Positions 6,205 through 15,441 of a stretch of 44,279 nt of DNA are shown here, piece after piece; position 1 is the first letter of the stretch, and each line of letters begins with the position of its first letter. The notes under the pieces were generated by a model that did no database searches, was not told where the DNA came from, and was given only the letters and a program-made list of their open reading frames with translations. Origin of the DNA: a virus; IMG/VR virus record IMGVR_UViG_3300018476_000127, positions 1 to 44,279 of that record. One strand, given 5' to 3'. The translations under genes and the position numbers were made by a program.

Positions 6205-9200
6205 CCAATCATTCTCAGGTGCAATGAACCGACCTTGAGATTCCCCCTTCTCGTAAGTCTGTGTACCCATTCCTGCTACTACTGGAGCCATTAGTGGTAA
6301 CAGGGATGGGTCTTCGTTAATCATCTCCGTCATATCCCCAATTACCAACGGCACAAACAGTTGCATCGTTCTGTCCTTCACATGGAAGGGCTGATACTTC
6401 GATGCAAATGCCAAGTCATTAGCGAACTTAGCGATTGGATGTAGCTTATTGGTTATGAACCTCTGAGCTACAGTACCTCTCGTTTCAGCTCTATATCCCT
6501 GACCTAATTCAAAGTCTGCCTCTGATGAACCTGATGATGTGGTGTGTCCACTCAGTAGTCTAGAAAATGCGACTAGATACTGTTGGAATCCACCCGCCGG
6601 ATCGAGGCGCGTATTACCAAATTTAATCTTACCGAAGTCAGCACTGTTCGTATCCCCTGATACTTCAGCTCCTCCAGCCTTAGCTAACATACTAACAGTA
6701 CCCCATGCAGCGGCAGTCGATAGTGCAGCCTTCATGTATTGCTTACGCACCATTGGAGGGGCCATCATGTAGGTTGCAGGATTCAACATCCTCATACGTG
6801 ATGCGAACAGACGTGGTGAGAAGAGGGTATTCGTCAGGAGTTCAGCATTCTTCTCCAGTGAATACTCTTTCAGTCCGAAACTACCACTCTCATTAGTTCC
6901 GGGTAATGCAATCTTCAGTGGTCCACGTCCAGTAGCAGTATTCACGAAATCTGCAATTTTCTTCGCAAGATCCTTGTTATGGAATGGATCTAATTCCATT
7001 GCCTCTACTGGACTGAACTTCTGTTTCATCAGTCCCGGCCGCGCATAGCCTGTTTCAATAGCCCCTGCTGCCATCCTCTGAGCATCCTTCATTAGTGACT
7101 CAAAGGTATCTGCTCTCAATTGGTTTAGGAAGGCAGTATAGGCTCTATTACTAGCCCTCACACCCCTACCTAATGTACCCTTATAGAGTGCTTGAGCACC
7201 AGGAATTGCCTTCAGGAAATCCCCTGTTTCAGCCCATTGAGATGCAGCAGCTTCCTCTCTTCTAGTAGGCACAGAAGAGATGTCACTAAGTTTCATACCT
7301 GCTTTATGGGCATCAGATGGAATGAATTTATTTGTTGCATCATCCCATCCTGATTGGAATATTTCCCTTGCTTTAATGTCACTTAAACTCTTCTGAAATG
7401 CTTTCTCAGATCCCAATGCTTTAACCATTGGAATCCACGCTTTCCACCAGTGTTTAGTTGCAATGAGTGGAAGTCCTTGACGTAGTGGGGCTGATAAGTC
7501 AAGTGTAGTAGTCAGTCCTCTTGCTAAGTTATATGCTTGAGAAATGATACTAGGTTTCTTCTCTTCCTTGGACATTGCTGTTAATAGTTTTTCGGCTCTC
7601 TGCTGCTGGGAAAGAACTCTTCCTCCAGTGTTTCCACGACTGTAAGAAACTCCTTCCGGTCCTTCGGCTGTAGGGTCAAGGCGAGATTGCGCTCGTTTGA
7701 TAAGATCAACTGTAGTGTCTCCTCTCCCTCTGACCTCAAGATGTTGCTGTAATAACTTCTGTAATTCTGGAGAGTATTGCCCATCCCTGCCGGAGATGGC
7801 TGCGATGATCGCATTTCTGGCATTTAACTGGTCCTCCAAATCCAACTTACCATGTACTTCCATCAGTTTATAGGTGAATTTATCACCCTCTACACGGATG
7901 ATGTTGTGAGTAAATTCATGCATCATAGCATGAACTAATAGTTGAGCCGCCTGTCGAGGATTCTTAGCCTTTGCTAATGCATTGAAGATATTAATCATAA
8001 CCGCGTGTTCCCTAGCACCTTTAGGGGAACCTTGGTTAGGAAGGTTTATTCCTGCAATATCCGTATCATGTAGTAGAATCCCATGCTTGGAAGTTCTTCC
8101 AATTTGTTCAGTTGGAAACAGGGTATCTAACTTGTCTAATACACCTTTAAATACCTTATTGAATTTAATGATGATAGGATTGTCATTCAATCCCTGAATC
8201 TCTTCAGGTGTATATCGATCACCTGAATCGTGTAGTACGAAGTCATTCGGAGTACCATCAGATTGAGTAGCTGGTACAGAACTATCGTATGCGTCCTGAA
8301 GATCCTTCTTAATTGCTCTCTTTGTAGCAATATCTAGATCCTGCTTAACGATAGCATCTACTTCTGCTACTCCATCCTCTGTATTACGTACATATGATGG
8401 TGCCTCAAAATCTCCCATCTTTGGAGATGGACCTAAATCTAATGTTCCGGGGGTTTCTTCATTTGCACCCCTACTCCAAGGTAATTCTAACTGTCCCTCT
8501 TGTGGGATAGCCGCATCCCATGCACTGGTTGAACGTGGTCCCAACTTAGGAGCTACACTTCCTAATGGCCCATTCAATTCGGGCATATTAGGATACTGTG
8601 CATCCTGACCACTCTGTCTACGTGCATGTTCCTCTGCAAACCATCCGGGTTCACCGGGTTTCTTTGGTGCAGATCGAACTTGTTGTATATGATTCTCAAG
8701 TTCTTGAAACATCCGAGTATAGAGTTCAAGTTCTGTAGTATTACCACTTTTACGATGGTAATTAATTCCTTTAGCTATAATCTGAGCATACCCCACAAGT
8801 TCATCAGTATCATTCACCTGTTGCATTGTCTCTACAGCTTGGTCAAATATACCATCAAGTTGTGGAGGCGGATCACCTTGTGGTGGAGCAGGAGTAGCAG
8901 GAGGGGGTCTATAATCTGGTCCTACAGGTTCACCATACTTATCCAGAGTTGCACGCTTCACCAAACGCGCTTGTACCATCTCACCACCTTTCAATTGGTA
9001 GTCGATGGTTGGTGCGCCTTTAGTAGCTGTCGCATCAGTAGGAATTACACTTCCATCAGGTAACTCATAGTGATCCATCCCCGCTCGTTGTGGGGGAGTG
9101 AATGGAGCTACATTACCAGTGGATTCAGTAGGAGCGCGTGTGTATCTACCCTCACTAAAAGGGTCTACGTTCTCTCCATCCTCACCACCAGTATCACGAG

Positions 9201-10722
9201 CGAATGCAGGTTCATTTGCAGGGTCAGGACCAAATGTAATAGTCCCATTTACTTCATCCTTACTGATGACAACAAATCCCTGTTTCTTTAATGCCCTGAT
9301 TTTAGCAGGATTTCGTTCTAAATCGGCTCTCTTGAGTGTTAATCCATTATCTGCATTGAATCTAGTGACACCGCCTAACTGACTGGGCGGAGCACCTGAT
9401 GGGGCAGTAGGTGGTGGTACATCTGCTGGCATAGCATTAGGCTGACCACCCTTTAATACAAGAACCGGCTTATTACCTTCCGGAGTTTTAACAGTCTGAC
9501 CAGAAGGTACATATCCCTGTTGCTTCTGAATCTCAAAGTCAGTGGCATTAGAATACACCACATACTGAGGTAACCCTGATGTGGGGGCTGGGGCTGGGGC
9601 AGGAGGTGGAGCTACAGGTGGAACTTCTGGTGGTAACACCCCAGCAGGAGGTGGAATACCTTCTAATGCCGCAGCCGGTGGTCTATCTGAAGCGAATGGA
9701 GCAGTTAATGGTGCATCCTCTGGGAAATCAGTAATATGCTGATCATCCACCAAGAAATTCTGCTGCATAGGCTCTTGGAAGAGTGGTCCATATTTAGGTG
9801 GTATGCCCGGACCACCCTGTCCAGTTGCGAATCTCCCTGCCGCACTCCTGTATGGGCCTAAATTTAAGTCCATCTGAGTAGGCTGATTTACATCCATACC
9901 GAAATCTATGGATGGCTCACTCACTGAAGGAGGAGGTATACCCGCTAATAGATTCTCTCCACCCTGAGGAGGCATAGATCCCTCAAAAGGTAACCAATTA
10001 GGTGGATATGGTGTACCGGGTGGTACATTTGGAGCAGGAGGCGGGGGTGGTACATTAGCGATAGCAGCTAATGCCCCCGGAGTCTGTCCAGCCCCTACTG
10101 GCACTGGTGGAACTACTGGAGGAACTACAGGAGGAGGAGCATTATTCAATGCCCTACCGTGGAATCCTCCAATACCAGCACCTAATCCGAAGCCAGTGAC
10201 TGCACCACCTCCGAGATTAGCCATGTATTCAGATGCAGGTGCATCTAATGAACCTGTCTGTGCCCAATGTTGGAATGGTGTTCCAGCACCACTAACTACG
10301 GCACCTTCCAAGCCACTTCTAAGGCCCGTATTGAGCATGTACTTACCGATTGCACCTGCTCCCTTACCAACGAATTTAGCAGGACCAAGAATAGGTGGAG
10401 CACCACCTAATACAGTCTCTACACCAAATTCAGCTGGATTAAATTCCTTACCACTGTACCAATTTCCAAGTAAATTACCTACAGCAGCACCCGCTGAACC
10501 ACCTGCCATACCCCCACCTACGGCACCCAAACCAAGTGCGGGAATACCAGCTAAACCACCTGCTAAACCACCTACTACAGCAGGGGTAGTGCGTAAAACC
10601 TGTTCAACCCACCAGTCTATACCGGATTGTGGTGGTGGTGGTCTTCTTTGATGAGAAGAGGAACGAGGAGGTGTATCCTCTACCCATCTGGGGACATCTT
10701 CTACCCACCTTGGTTCAGGCAT
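6178..10722 (-). CDS. Giant internal virion / DNA-ejection protein with zincin motif
   Basis: 1514 residues. Residues about 45-90 are a glycine-zipper-like hydrophobic segment suited to membrane insertion. Residues about 195-640 are Pro-rich linkers with repeated PP(P) and PVPP patterns. Near 935 lies HEFTH within a hydrophobic helix (LLVHAMMHEFTH), a zinc-metallopeptidase signature. The last 450 residues are helical with a hydrophobic stretch near the end. Large polyvalent proteins of this kind are packaged and ejected by podoviruses, where they help the DNA cross the envelope and may cleave peptidoglycan cross-links or host proteins. It is last in the late operon, and its ATG overlaps the previous stop (TAATG). 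Confidence 0.65.
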   Translation of the reverse strand: MPEPRWVEDVPRWVEDTPPRSSSHQRRPPPPQSGIDWWVEQVLRTTPAVVGGLAGGLAGIPALGLGAVGGGMAGGSAGAAVGNLLGNWYSGKEFNPAEFGVETVLGGAPPILGPAKFVGKGAGAIGKYMLNTGLRSGLEGAVVSGAGTPFQHWAQTGSLDAPASEYMANLGGGAVTGFGLGAGIGGFHGRALNNAPPPVVPPVVPPVPVGAGQTPGALAAIANVPPPPPAPNVPPGTPYPPNWLPFEGSMPPQGGENLLAGIPPPSVSEPSIDFGMDVNQPTQMDLNLGPYRSAAGRFATGQGGPGIPPKYGPLFQEPMQQNFLVDDQHITDFPEDAPLTAPFASDRPPAAALEGIPPPAGVLPPEVPPVAPPPAPAPAPTSGLPQYVVYSNATDFEIQKQQGYVPSGQTVKTPEGNKPVLVLKGGQPNAMPADVPPPTAPSGAPPSQLGGVTRFNADNGLTLKRADLERNPAKIRALKKQGFVVISKDEVNGTITFGPDPANEPAFARDTGGEDGENVDPFSEGRYTRAPTESTGNVAPFTPPQRAGMDHYELPDGSVIPTDATATKGAPTIDYQLKGGEMVQARLVKRATLDKYGEPVGPDYRPPPATPAPPQGDPPPQLDGIFDQAVETMQQVNDTDELVGYAQIIAKGINYHRKSGNTTELELYTRMFQELENHIQQVRSAPKKPGEPGWFAEEHARRQSGQDAQYPNMPELNGPLGSVAPKLGPRSTSAWDAAIPQEGQLELPWSRGANEETPGTLDLGPSPKMGDFEAPSYVRNTEDGVAEVDAIVKQDLDIATKRAIKKDLQDAYDSSVPATQSDGTPNDFVLHDSGDRYTPEEIQGLNDNPIIIKFNKVFKGVLDKLDTLFPTEQIGRTSKHGILLHDTDIAGINLPNQGSPKGAREHAVMINIFNALAKAKNPRQAAQLLVHAMMHEFTHNIIRVEGDKFTYKLMEVHGKLDLEDQLNARNAIIAAISGRDGQYSPELQKLLQQHLEVRGRGDTTVDLIKRAQSRLDPTAEGPEGVSYSRGNTGGRVLSQQQRAEKLLTAMSKEEKKPSIISQAYNLARGLTTTLDLSAPLRQGLPLIATKHWWKAWIPMVKALGSEKAFQKSLSDIKAREIFQSGWDDATNKFIPSDAHKAGMKLSDISSVPTRREEAAASQWAETGDFLKAIPGAQALYKGTLGRGVRASNRAYTAFLNQLRADTFESLMKDAQRMAAGAIETGYARPGLMKQKFSPVEAMELDPFHNKDLAKKIADFVNTATGRGPLKIALPGTNESGSFGLKEYSLEKNAELLTNTLFSPRLFASRMRMLNPATYMMAPPMVRKQYMKAALSTAAAWGTVSMLAKAGGAEVSGDTNSADFGKIKFGNTRLDPAGGFQQYLVAFSRLLSGHTTSSGSSEADFELGQGYRAETRGTVAQRFITNKLHPIAKFANDLAFASKYQPFHVKDRTMQLFVPLVIGDMTEMINEDPSLLPLMAPVVAGMGTQTYEKGESQGRFIAPENDWLFKGGELW

Positions 10723-12380
10723 TACTGTTCTCCCCAGGTTTGACCACCATCATATGAGTATTCATAGGTATTACCACCATCAGCAGTTCTACGCTTATTC
10801 TGGGGATTATCTGCGTCTGTATAGGTTCTATATGCTTTTGAAGGTGGGGCAGGTGTATTAACTGCTTTCCTATCCTTAATTCCCTGTAATTGAGCTTCTA
10901 ATTGCTGACGCTGGCTACCTCTTACATTTGGATTTTTGAGAATTTCATTAATTTCAGCTTCTTTCTTTGTATCAGTAGCTCTAGTATCAGTGATACCCCT
11001 CAACTGATTCTCAAGACTAGCTCGTCCACGAGGATCTAGTTTTGGATTCTTTAAATCTTGTTGAAGCTGCTGTTCTCTAGTTAATTTAGGTGGTGCAGGT
11101 TCAGTTGGAAATGATGTTTCCATTGACTGGTCAAATGCATCTGGAGGAGGAGTGGTATCAGCATTGTCATCAGTATATGCCGTCCCACCACCTTCAATTG
11201 CATCGATCTGAGCGCGTAACTTATCATACTTCGCTTTTTTAGCAGGATCGACTTCACTCCAGAATCCGAATGGTTTCTTAGGTGGAATTAACTTCCAATG
11301 TCCATTTACAGTAGCAGGAGCTTCAACGAATTCCGCTGTATCGGGGTCATCTAATGCTTTAACTAGAACCTTCTTTCGTTGTGCTTCAAATTCTGCCTCT
11401 GGTGTAGTCCCTGCCCTTCTACCACCGGGATTAGCAGGATTGTAACCTGGAATTGCTTCCTTAGTTGCAACAGCTCCCTGATTCTCAAGTCGCTGAAGAG
11501 CCATCCGACCATCTTGCCTATATTTTTCTAATTCAAGAGGAGAGAAAGCAGTATTTTCATCAGCAACGTAAGTAGAACCATCTGGCCTAGTTGCAATCAA
11601 TCTATTTCCATTTCTTACAAATTTATATCCAAGTCTCCAGAGTGCTTCAATTTCATTCTTCTTCTCTCGAATTGTAGCATCGGATTCATTCTTCTCTTCA
11701 GTAATTCTAGCCCTATCCCTATTATTTCGTTCAATTTCTTCAGCTCTTAATCGAGCCGTTTCATTAGCCTGTTCCCAACGACGATTATTGACCTCATTGG
11801 TTACAATTCCACTAGCTAATGTACGTTCTTGAGTATTGGCAGTATTCTCCAGTGATGCACCCTGATAGAATGGTTGGGCTTTATCCTTCCAATCAGACAT
11901 TGCGCGATTGTGAGGCGCGTACATCACATCTTCTTGCAGTTTAGGATCAATACTCCTTGGACCTACTCCAATACCTGATGCTACGATGGTACGTAACAAA
12001 CCGGGTTCTTGACGTTGGGGAGCGTTATCTAGTAATCCTCTAAATCTGTCCCTATCTACGGTAGATGGAGTATATAATTCATCCATCATTCTTCTCAGGT
12101 CCATAGTAGGTTCGGTACCATCATTAATTGGACGTGATGGAATTGTATTCGCTGCCCTATCTACATCTCGTCCAATGAATCCAGCGTCAACTTCAGGTTC
12201 CTGCAATGGACCCATGAAATTAGGGTCTGAACCCATCTGAGGTATAGGATTCTGTCCCATCTGTTGTTGTGGACTTACTGGAGGTTGTTCATCAGGATTA
12301 GGCATTCCGTAGTTATCAAATAGGGTCTTACGACGTAATGCATTAATGTCCATCTGTGGGTAGTAGGCAGGAGGAAACAT
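10722..12380 (-). CDS. Coiled-coil, Pro/Gln-rich internal virion protein (putative)
   Basis: 552 residues, unrecognised at family level. The N-terminus is Pro/Gln/Met-rich; the centre (about 195-250) is a highly charged heptad-like helix (ETARLRAEEIERNNRDRAR); the C-terminal half has repeated helical segments (QQLQQDLKNPKLDPRGR and NEILKNPNVRGSQRQQ are internal near-repeats). Its place between the 391- and 1514-residue proteins suggests it belongs to the ejection complex, like the trio of internal proteins in T7- or P22-like phages. Confidence 0.5.
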   Translation of the reverse strand: MFPPAYYPQMDINALRRKTLFDNYGMPNPDEQPPVSPQQQMGQNPIPQMGSDPNFMGPLQEPEVDAGFIGRDVDRAANTIPSRPINDGTEPTMDLRRMMDELYTPSTVDRDRFRGLLDNAPQRQEPGLLRTIVASGIGVGPRSIDPKLQEDVMYAPHNRAMSDWKDKAQPFYQGASLENTANTQERTLASGIVTNEVNNRRWEQANETARLRAEEIERNNRDRARITEEKNESDATIREKKNEIEALWRLGYKFVRNGNRLIATRPDGSTYVADENTAFSPLELEKYRQDGRMALQRLENQGAVATKEAIPGYNPANPGGRRAGTTPEAEFEAQRKKVLVKALDDPDTAEFVEAPATVNGHWKLIPPKKPFGFWSEVDPAKKAKYDKLRAQIDAIEGGGTAYTDDNADTTPPPDAFDQSMETSFPTEPAPPKLTREQQLQQDLKNPKLDPRGRASLENQLRGITDTRATDTKKEAEINEILKNPNVRGSQRQQLEAQLQGIKDRKAVNTPAPPSKAYRTYTDADNPQNKRRTADGGNTYEYSYDGGQTWGEQ

Positions 12381-12382
12381 GA

Positions 12383-13558
12383 TTAACCTCCCACCGGGAA
12401 CTTGATATTCTTATTCAGAATAGGCTGTTGCGTCCCACCTGATGTATATCCACCATCAGGCTGAACTCCGCCATATTGTGGGGTAGCCGGCTTCTTCTTA
12501 AAGTATTGTTCTAACATACCAAGAGCAGGATTCACATAACCCATTGCATCCTGAATATAACCCTTAGTATTCTCATACTGGCCCGGATTCTGTTGAGCCT
12601 GATTCTCGTGGCCGATATAGGAGGAACCTTGTTGACCACTTTGGGCTATAGCATTGCCAAGCTGATTGCTAAACATATTAGCCATTCCAGGAGTAGTACC
12701 ATATAGTGAAGACATACCCTGAAGCGCATTCAGCTTATTCCCCTGATTAAACTGATCTGCCTGCATTCCCATCTGAGCATTGAACTGATTAGTCTGCATT
12801 TCTGCACCTAATCTCTGGCCTTCAATGTTTGACATCCCTTGCATACCCTGAAGCTGATTACCGATACGATTCGTATCAATTCCAGCCATCCCACCGTATC
12901 CAGCTAATTTATTTCGATTTCTTGAATCGACAATTCCAGCTTCTACATTCTGAAGCGCGTCTGCACCTGCCTGACCCTGTTCTCTAGCCATTTTGGCGAG
13001 TGTAGCAGTCGCATTAGGTGAGTATCCGCCCTGTAAACTCCTCTGCCGACCTACTTCTCTCTCGGCATTTCCATAAGCAGCCCTAATAGGAGACACGCCA
13101 CGAGAGCGGAGATTAGCAATATCAGATGGGGAGTATCCACCTGTTTCACCGAACCCTTTGTATCCCTGATAAGCGTCGTTAGTAGGAATATCATATCCAC
13201 CCGTTTTGCTCATCCCTTCAAAGTCACCATATGACTTGAATGGATCTGAATAACTAGATGATCTAGCCATGATACCCGGACTATTCATCATGGACCCATA
13301 TCCGCCCATGATTTTATTGTAGTCTCGGTTACCAGACTCCATCGCACCGCCGAATCCCTTACCCAATTCATTGATATAAGGGTCCATTTGACCCCTGAAT
13401 CGGGAGGATTCGTCTAAAATACGATTTTGAACACGTCCGCGCTCATCATTCGCACTGACTTTATAGATGTCAGTGTTGGCAGCAGGAGATGTGTTCTGTG
13501 ACCACGCACTTCTAGGAGCTGCCTTGGGTTTAGTCGTAGCGGGAGGTTTAGTTGCCAT
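12383..13558 (-). CDS. Gly/Gln/Met-rich putative internal virion protein
   Basis: 391 residues. A basic Ala/Pro-rich head (ATKPPATTKPKAAPRS) is followed by long Gly/Ser/Tyr segments and then a helical Gln/Asn/Met-rich region (about 195-300) with a repeating GMQGM, FNAQMGM, ADQFNQ pattern. There is no catalytic motif. Composition and gene order suggest a flexible protein packed inside the virion or at the tail hub. It is first of three consecutive genes I assign to the ejection apparatus. Confidence 0.5.
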   Translation of the reverse strand: MATKPPATTKPKAAPRSAWSQNTSPAANTDIYKVSANDERGRVQNRILDESSRFRGQMDPYINELGKGFGGAMESGNRDYNKIMGGYGSMMNSPGIMARSSSYSDPFKSYGDFEGMSKTGGYDIPTNDAYQGYKGFGETGGYSPSDIANLRSRGVSPIRAAYGNAEREVGRQRSLQGGYSPNATATLAKMAREQGQAGADALQNVEAGIVDSRNRNKLAGYGGMAGIDTNRIGNQLQGMQGMSNIEGQRLGAEMQTNQFNAQMGMQADQFNQGNKLNALQGMSSLYGTTPGMANMFSNQLGNAIAQSGQQGSSYIGHENQAQQNPGQYENTKGYIQDAMGYVNPALGMLEQYFKKKPATPQYGGVQPDGGYTSGGTQQPILNKNIKFPVGG

Positions 13559-13910
13559 GTTGCCTCGCAGATAACTGCATCCAATCTAATGTTTCCAATG
13601 CATTCCTACTGGGTGTACCAGTTTGCCACGGAACTCCCGCTATGTAATTGTATATCAGGTCGTATTCTTGCATAGTGAGCTGTAACTGACGACTTCCTTC
13701 AGTCTTCAATTGTCTATCAGGCTCACCATTAACCATCTTCTTACCACATGGCTTCAATTCGCTGATTCCTTCGAATTTCTCGAAGATAGCCACTTCAGTA
13801 CGCAGGATTTGCATACCCTTCTTCTCTTGCATACTACCGCCCAAGATGAATCCTACAAAACAGAACTCAAATCTTGTCTTTCCACGGTCATCTTCAAAGT
13901 TTAGAATCAT
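13548..13910 (-). CDS. Hypothetical late protein
   Basis: 120 residues, unrecognised. A beta-rich N-terminal half (RFEFCFVGFILGG, ILRTEVAIFEKF) is followed by a helical C-terminus (LTMQEYDLIYNYIAGVPW). It is coupled to the fibre gene upstream through an ATGA overlap and overlaps the next gene by 11 bases. The position between receptor-binding and internal virion genes suggests a tail-tip or assembly role. Confidence 0.5.
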   Translation of the reverse strand: MILNFEDDRGKTRFEFCFVGFILGGSMQEKKGMQILRTEVAIFEKFEGISELKPCGKKMVNGEPDRQLKTEGSRQLQLTMQEYDLIYNYIAGVPWQTGTPSRNALETLDWMQLSARQHGN

Positions 13911-15076
13911 GATGTCTTCTGACAGAATAATACGTCAATAAATGGTGGCATATGATCTGTAAAACCAATTCCACCAGTTGCTCCAATTGCTGCAGCATTC
14001 TGCACAGTGACTTCGTGTGAGTGATTTCCACCACCTACAGTATTTCCACCGAATGATGCACCAAAGTCATGTGAGTGCGCGTAATATGGAGCAGTGAAAC
14101 TACCACCCGCATCAGCTCCAGACGATCCACCTAATGAATCACCTGTCCTACCAGCGATGGAACCATTGAATGGATGTGTATGATCTCCACTTAATGTAGT
14201 GACTCCAGGTCCGTGACCGTGTGCTGGAATTGCAATATCATGAGTGTGATTATGATATGAAACACCACCCATCACACCATAAGTAGGACCACTCTTGAGG
14301 AACCTTCCATCCCAATTTACACGAGTCCATCCGGGTGGACATGGACCTGCACTAATTACAATTAGTCCAAGTGGAAATGGATCGACCTGAGGAGGAAATG
14401 GAATAGTTGCCCATGTATTGTCACCACGGAGAAACGTAGCAGTAGTAGGCGCCCCATTTCCCATTCGTGCCGTATGAATTAATCCACTAGCAATATTAGA
14501 TCCATTTAATGCTGTAATCTGAGCACCATTACCTATAAATTGTCCTGTTGCATATATGGTATGTGATGCAAATTGACCATTTGTAAGAAAATTATAACTA
14601 GCCTGAATCGTTCCCGTGTCAGTAAGAGATTCAATTCTATATGATCCATCACCATAACATACAATTCTCCAAACTCTTTGATTAACTGGAGATGTAGATG
14701 CTGTGAATCCAAGGAGAGAATTTCCTCCTACAATTTCACTTCCTGAACCTAATGTTTGAGGTGCAAAGAAGTTATTGATATTCTTGAGTGCAACGTTGCT
14801 AGTTAATCGATTATCTGGTAGGATTCCTGTTGTGTCAGTGAGTGGAATGGTTGGAACTACACTCGGTTCACCAGCAGTTGATCTGACATATCCTGTAGTG
14901 AATGCATTAAGCGCGCGTGCATTAGTTAATCCCGCAAATGGTTCTACAACCCAGTATTTAGCTGCCGCTACAGCTGCACCAGCAGGACCAGATGGACCCG
15001 GTGGACCTACGGGACCAGTAGCTACGGGATTCCATATAGGAACCCATTCATTAGTAGCAGGATTCGGTCCAGCCAT
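13907..15076 (-). CDS. Tail fibre with collagen-like neck and His-rich receptor-binding tip
   Basis: 389 residues. A short collagen-like Gly-x-y run (GPVGPPGPSGPAG, about 21-33) follows the N-terminus. Residues about 105-195 contain a fibre repeat shared with the 479-residue neighbour. The C-terminus begins GLIVISAGPCPPGWTRVNWDG, like tail-collar domains, and then holds HNHTHD, PAHGHG, GDHTHP, HSHD and GNHSHE. In T4 gp12 comparable His-x-His motifs bind metal along a trimeric needle. It is therefore the likely receptor-binding fibre. Confidence 0.8.
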   Translation of the reverse strand: MAGPNPATNEWVPIWNPVATGPVGPPGPSGPAGAAVAAAKYWVVEPFAGLTNARALNAFTTGYVRSTAGEPSVVPTIPLTDTTGILPDNRLTSNVALKNINNFFAPQTLGSGSEIVGGNSLLGFTASTSPVNQRVWRIVCYGDGSYRIESLTDTGTIQASYNFLTNGQFASHTIYATGQFIGNGAQITALNGSNIASGLIHTARMGNGAPTTATFLRGDNTWATIPFPPQVDPFPLGLIVISAGPCPPGWTRVNWDGRFLKSGPTYGVMGGVSYHNHTHDIAIPAHGHGPGVTTLSGDHTHPFNGSIAGRTGDSLGGSSGADAGGSFTAPYYAHSHDFGASFGGNTVGGGNHSHEVTVQNAAAIGATGGIGFTDHMPPFIDVLFCQKTS

Positions 15077-15427
15077 TTACGTGGGTGTATCGATACCTGC
15101 GAGTGAATTCCAGAGAGTCAGAATCTGTGACTGTAAATCAATATCTGCCATCGTACAGACTGAAGTCTTAGTCTCCTCATCATATGTAGTGGATGCTACC
15201 ACATTGACTCCCATTACAATCTGTGGGCCAGCTTGAGTAGCTGCCTGATGAGGAGTTCTCACCACTGATTGAGCGAATATTGCCCTTTCCTGATGGTAGG
15301 GCGTATTACTCGGCTCACTTAGGATTGTACTGCATACGAAGGATAGCATCGCAGTGACACGTTCCATAAATCCACCCGGACCCGTGTCTCTAGTGAGTGC
15401 CATCTGTTGAGTTGACGAATCAGCCAT
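15077..15427 (-). CDS. Hypothetical protein between the two fibre genes
   Basis: 116 residues, unrecognised. An Ala/Ser-rich helical N-terminal half contains two Cys; a short beta section follows and then a helix (DLQSQILTLWNSLAG). It ends one base before the fibre start. A fibre chaperone or attachment subunit is possible from position only. Confidence 0.5.
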   Translation of the reverse strand: MADSSTQQMALTRDTGPGGFMERVTAMLSFVCSTILSEPSNTPYHQERAIFAQSVVRTPHQAATQAGPQIVMGVNVVASTTYDEETKTSVCTMADIDLQSQILTLWNSLAGIDTPT

Positions 15428-15441
15428 TTACTTCCTCTCTA

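Noticed and set aside
8626-9063. Long + strand ORFs opposite the 1514-residue gene
   Set aside because: Antisense shadows (also 9070-9382 and 10196-10651) with Ser/Thr/Pro or low-complexity bias and no promoters.
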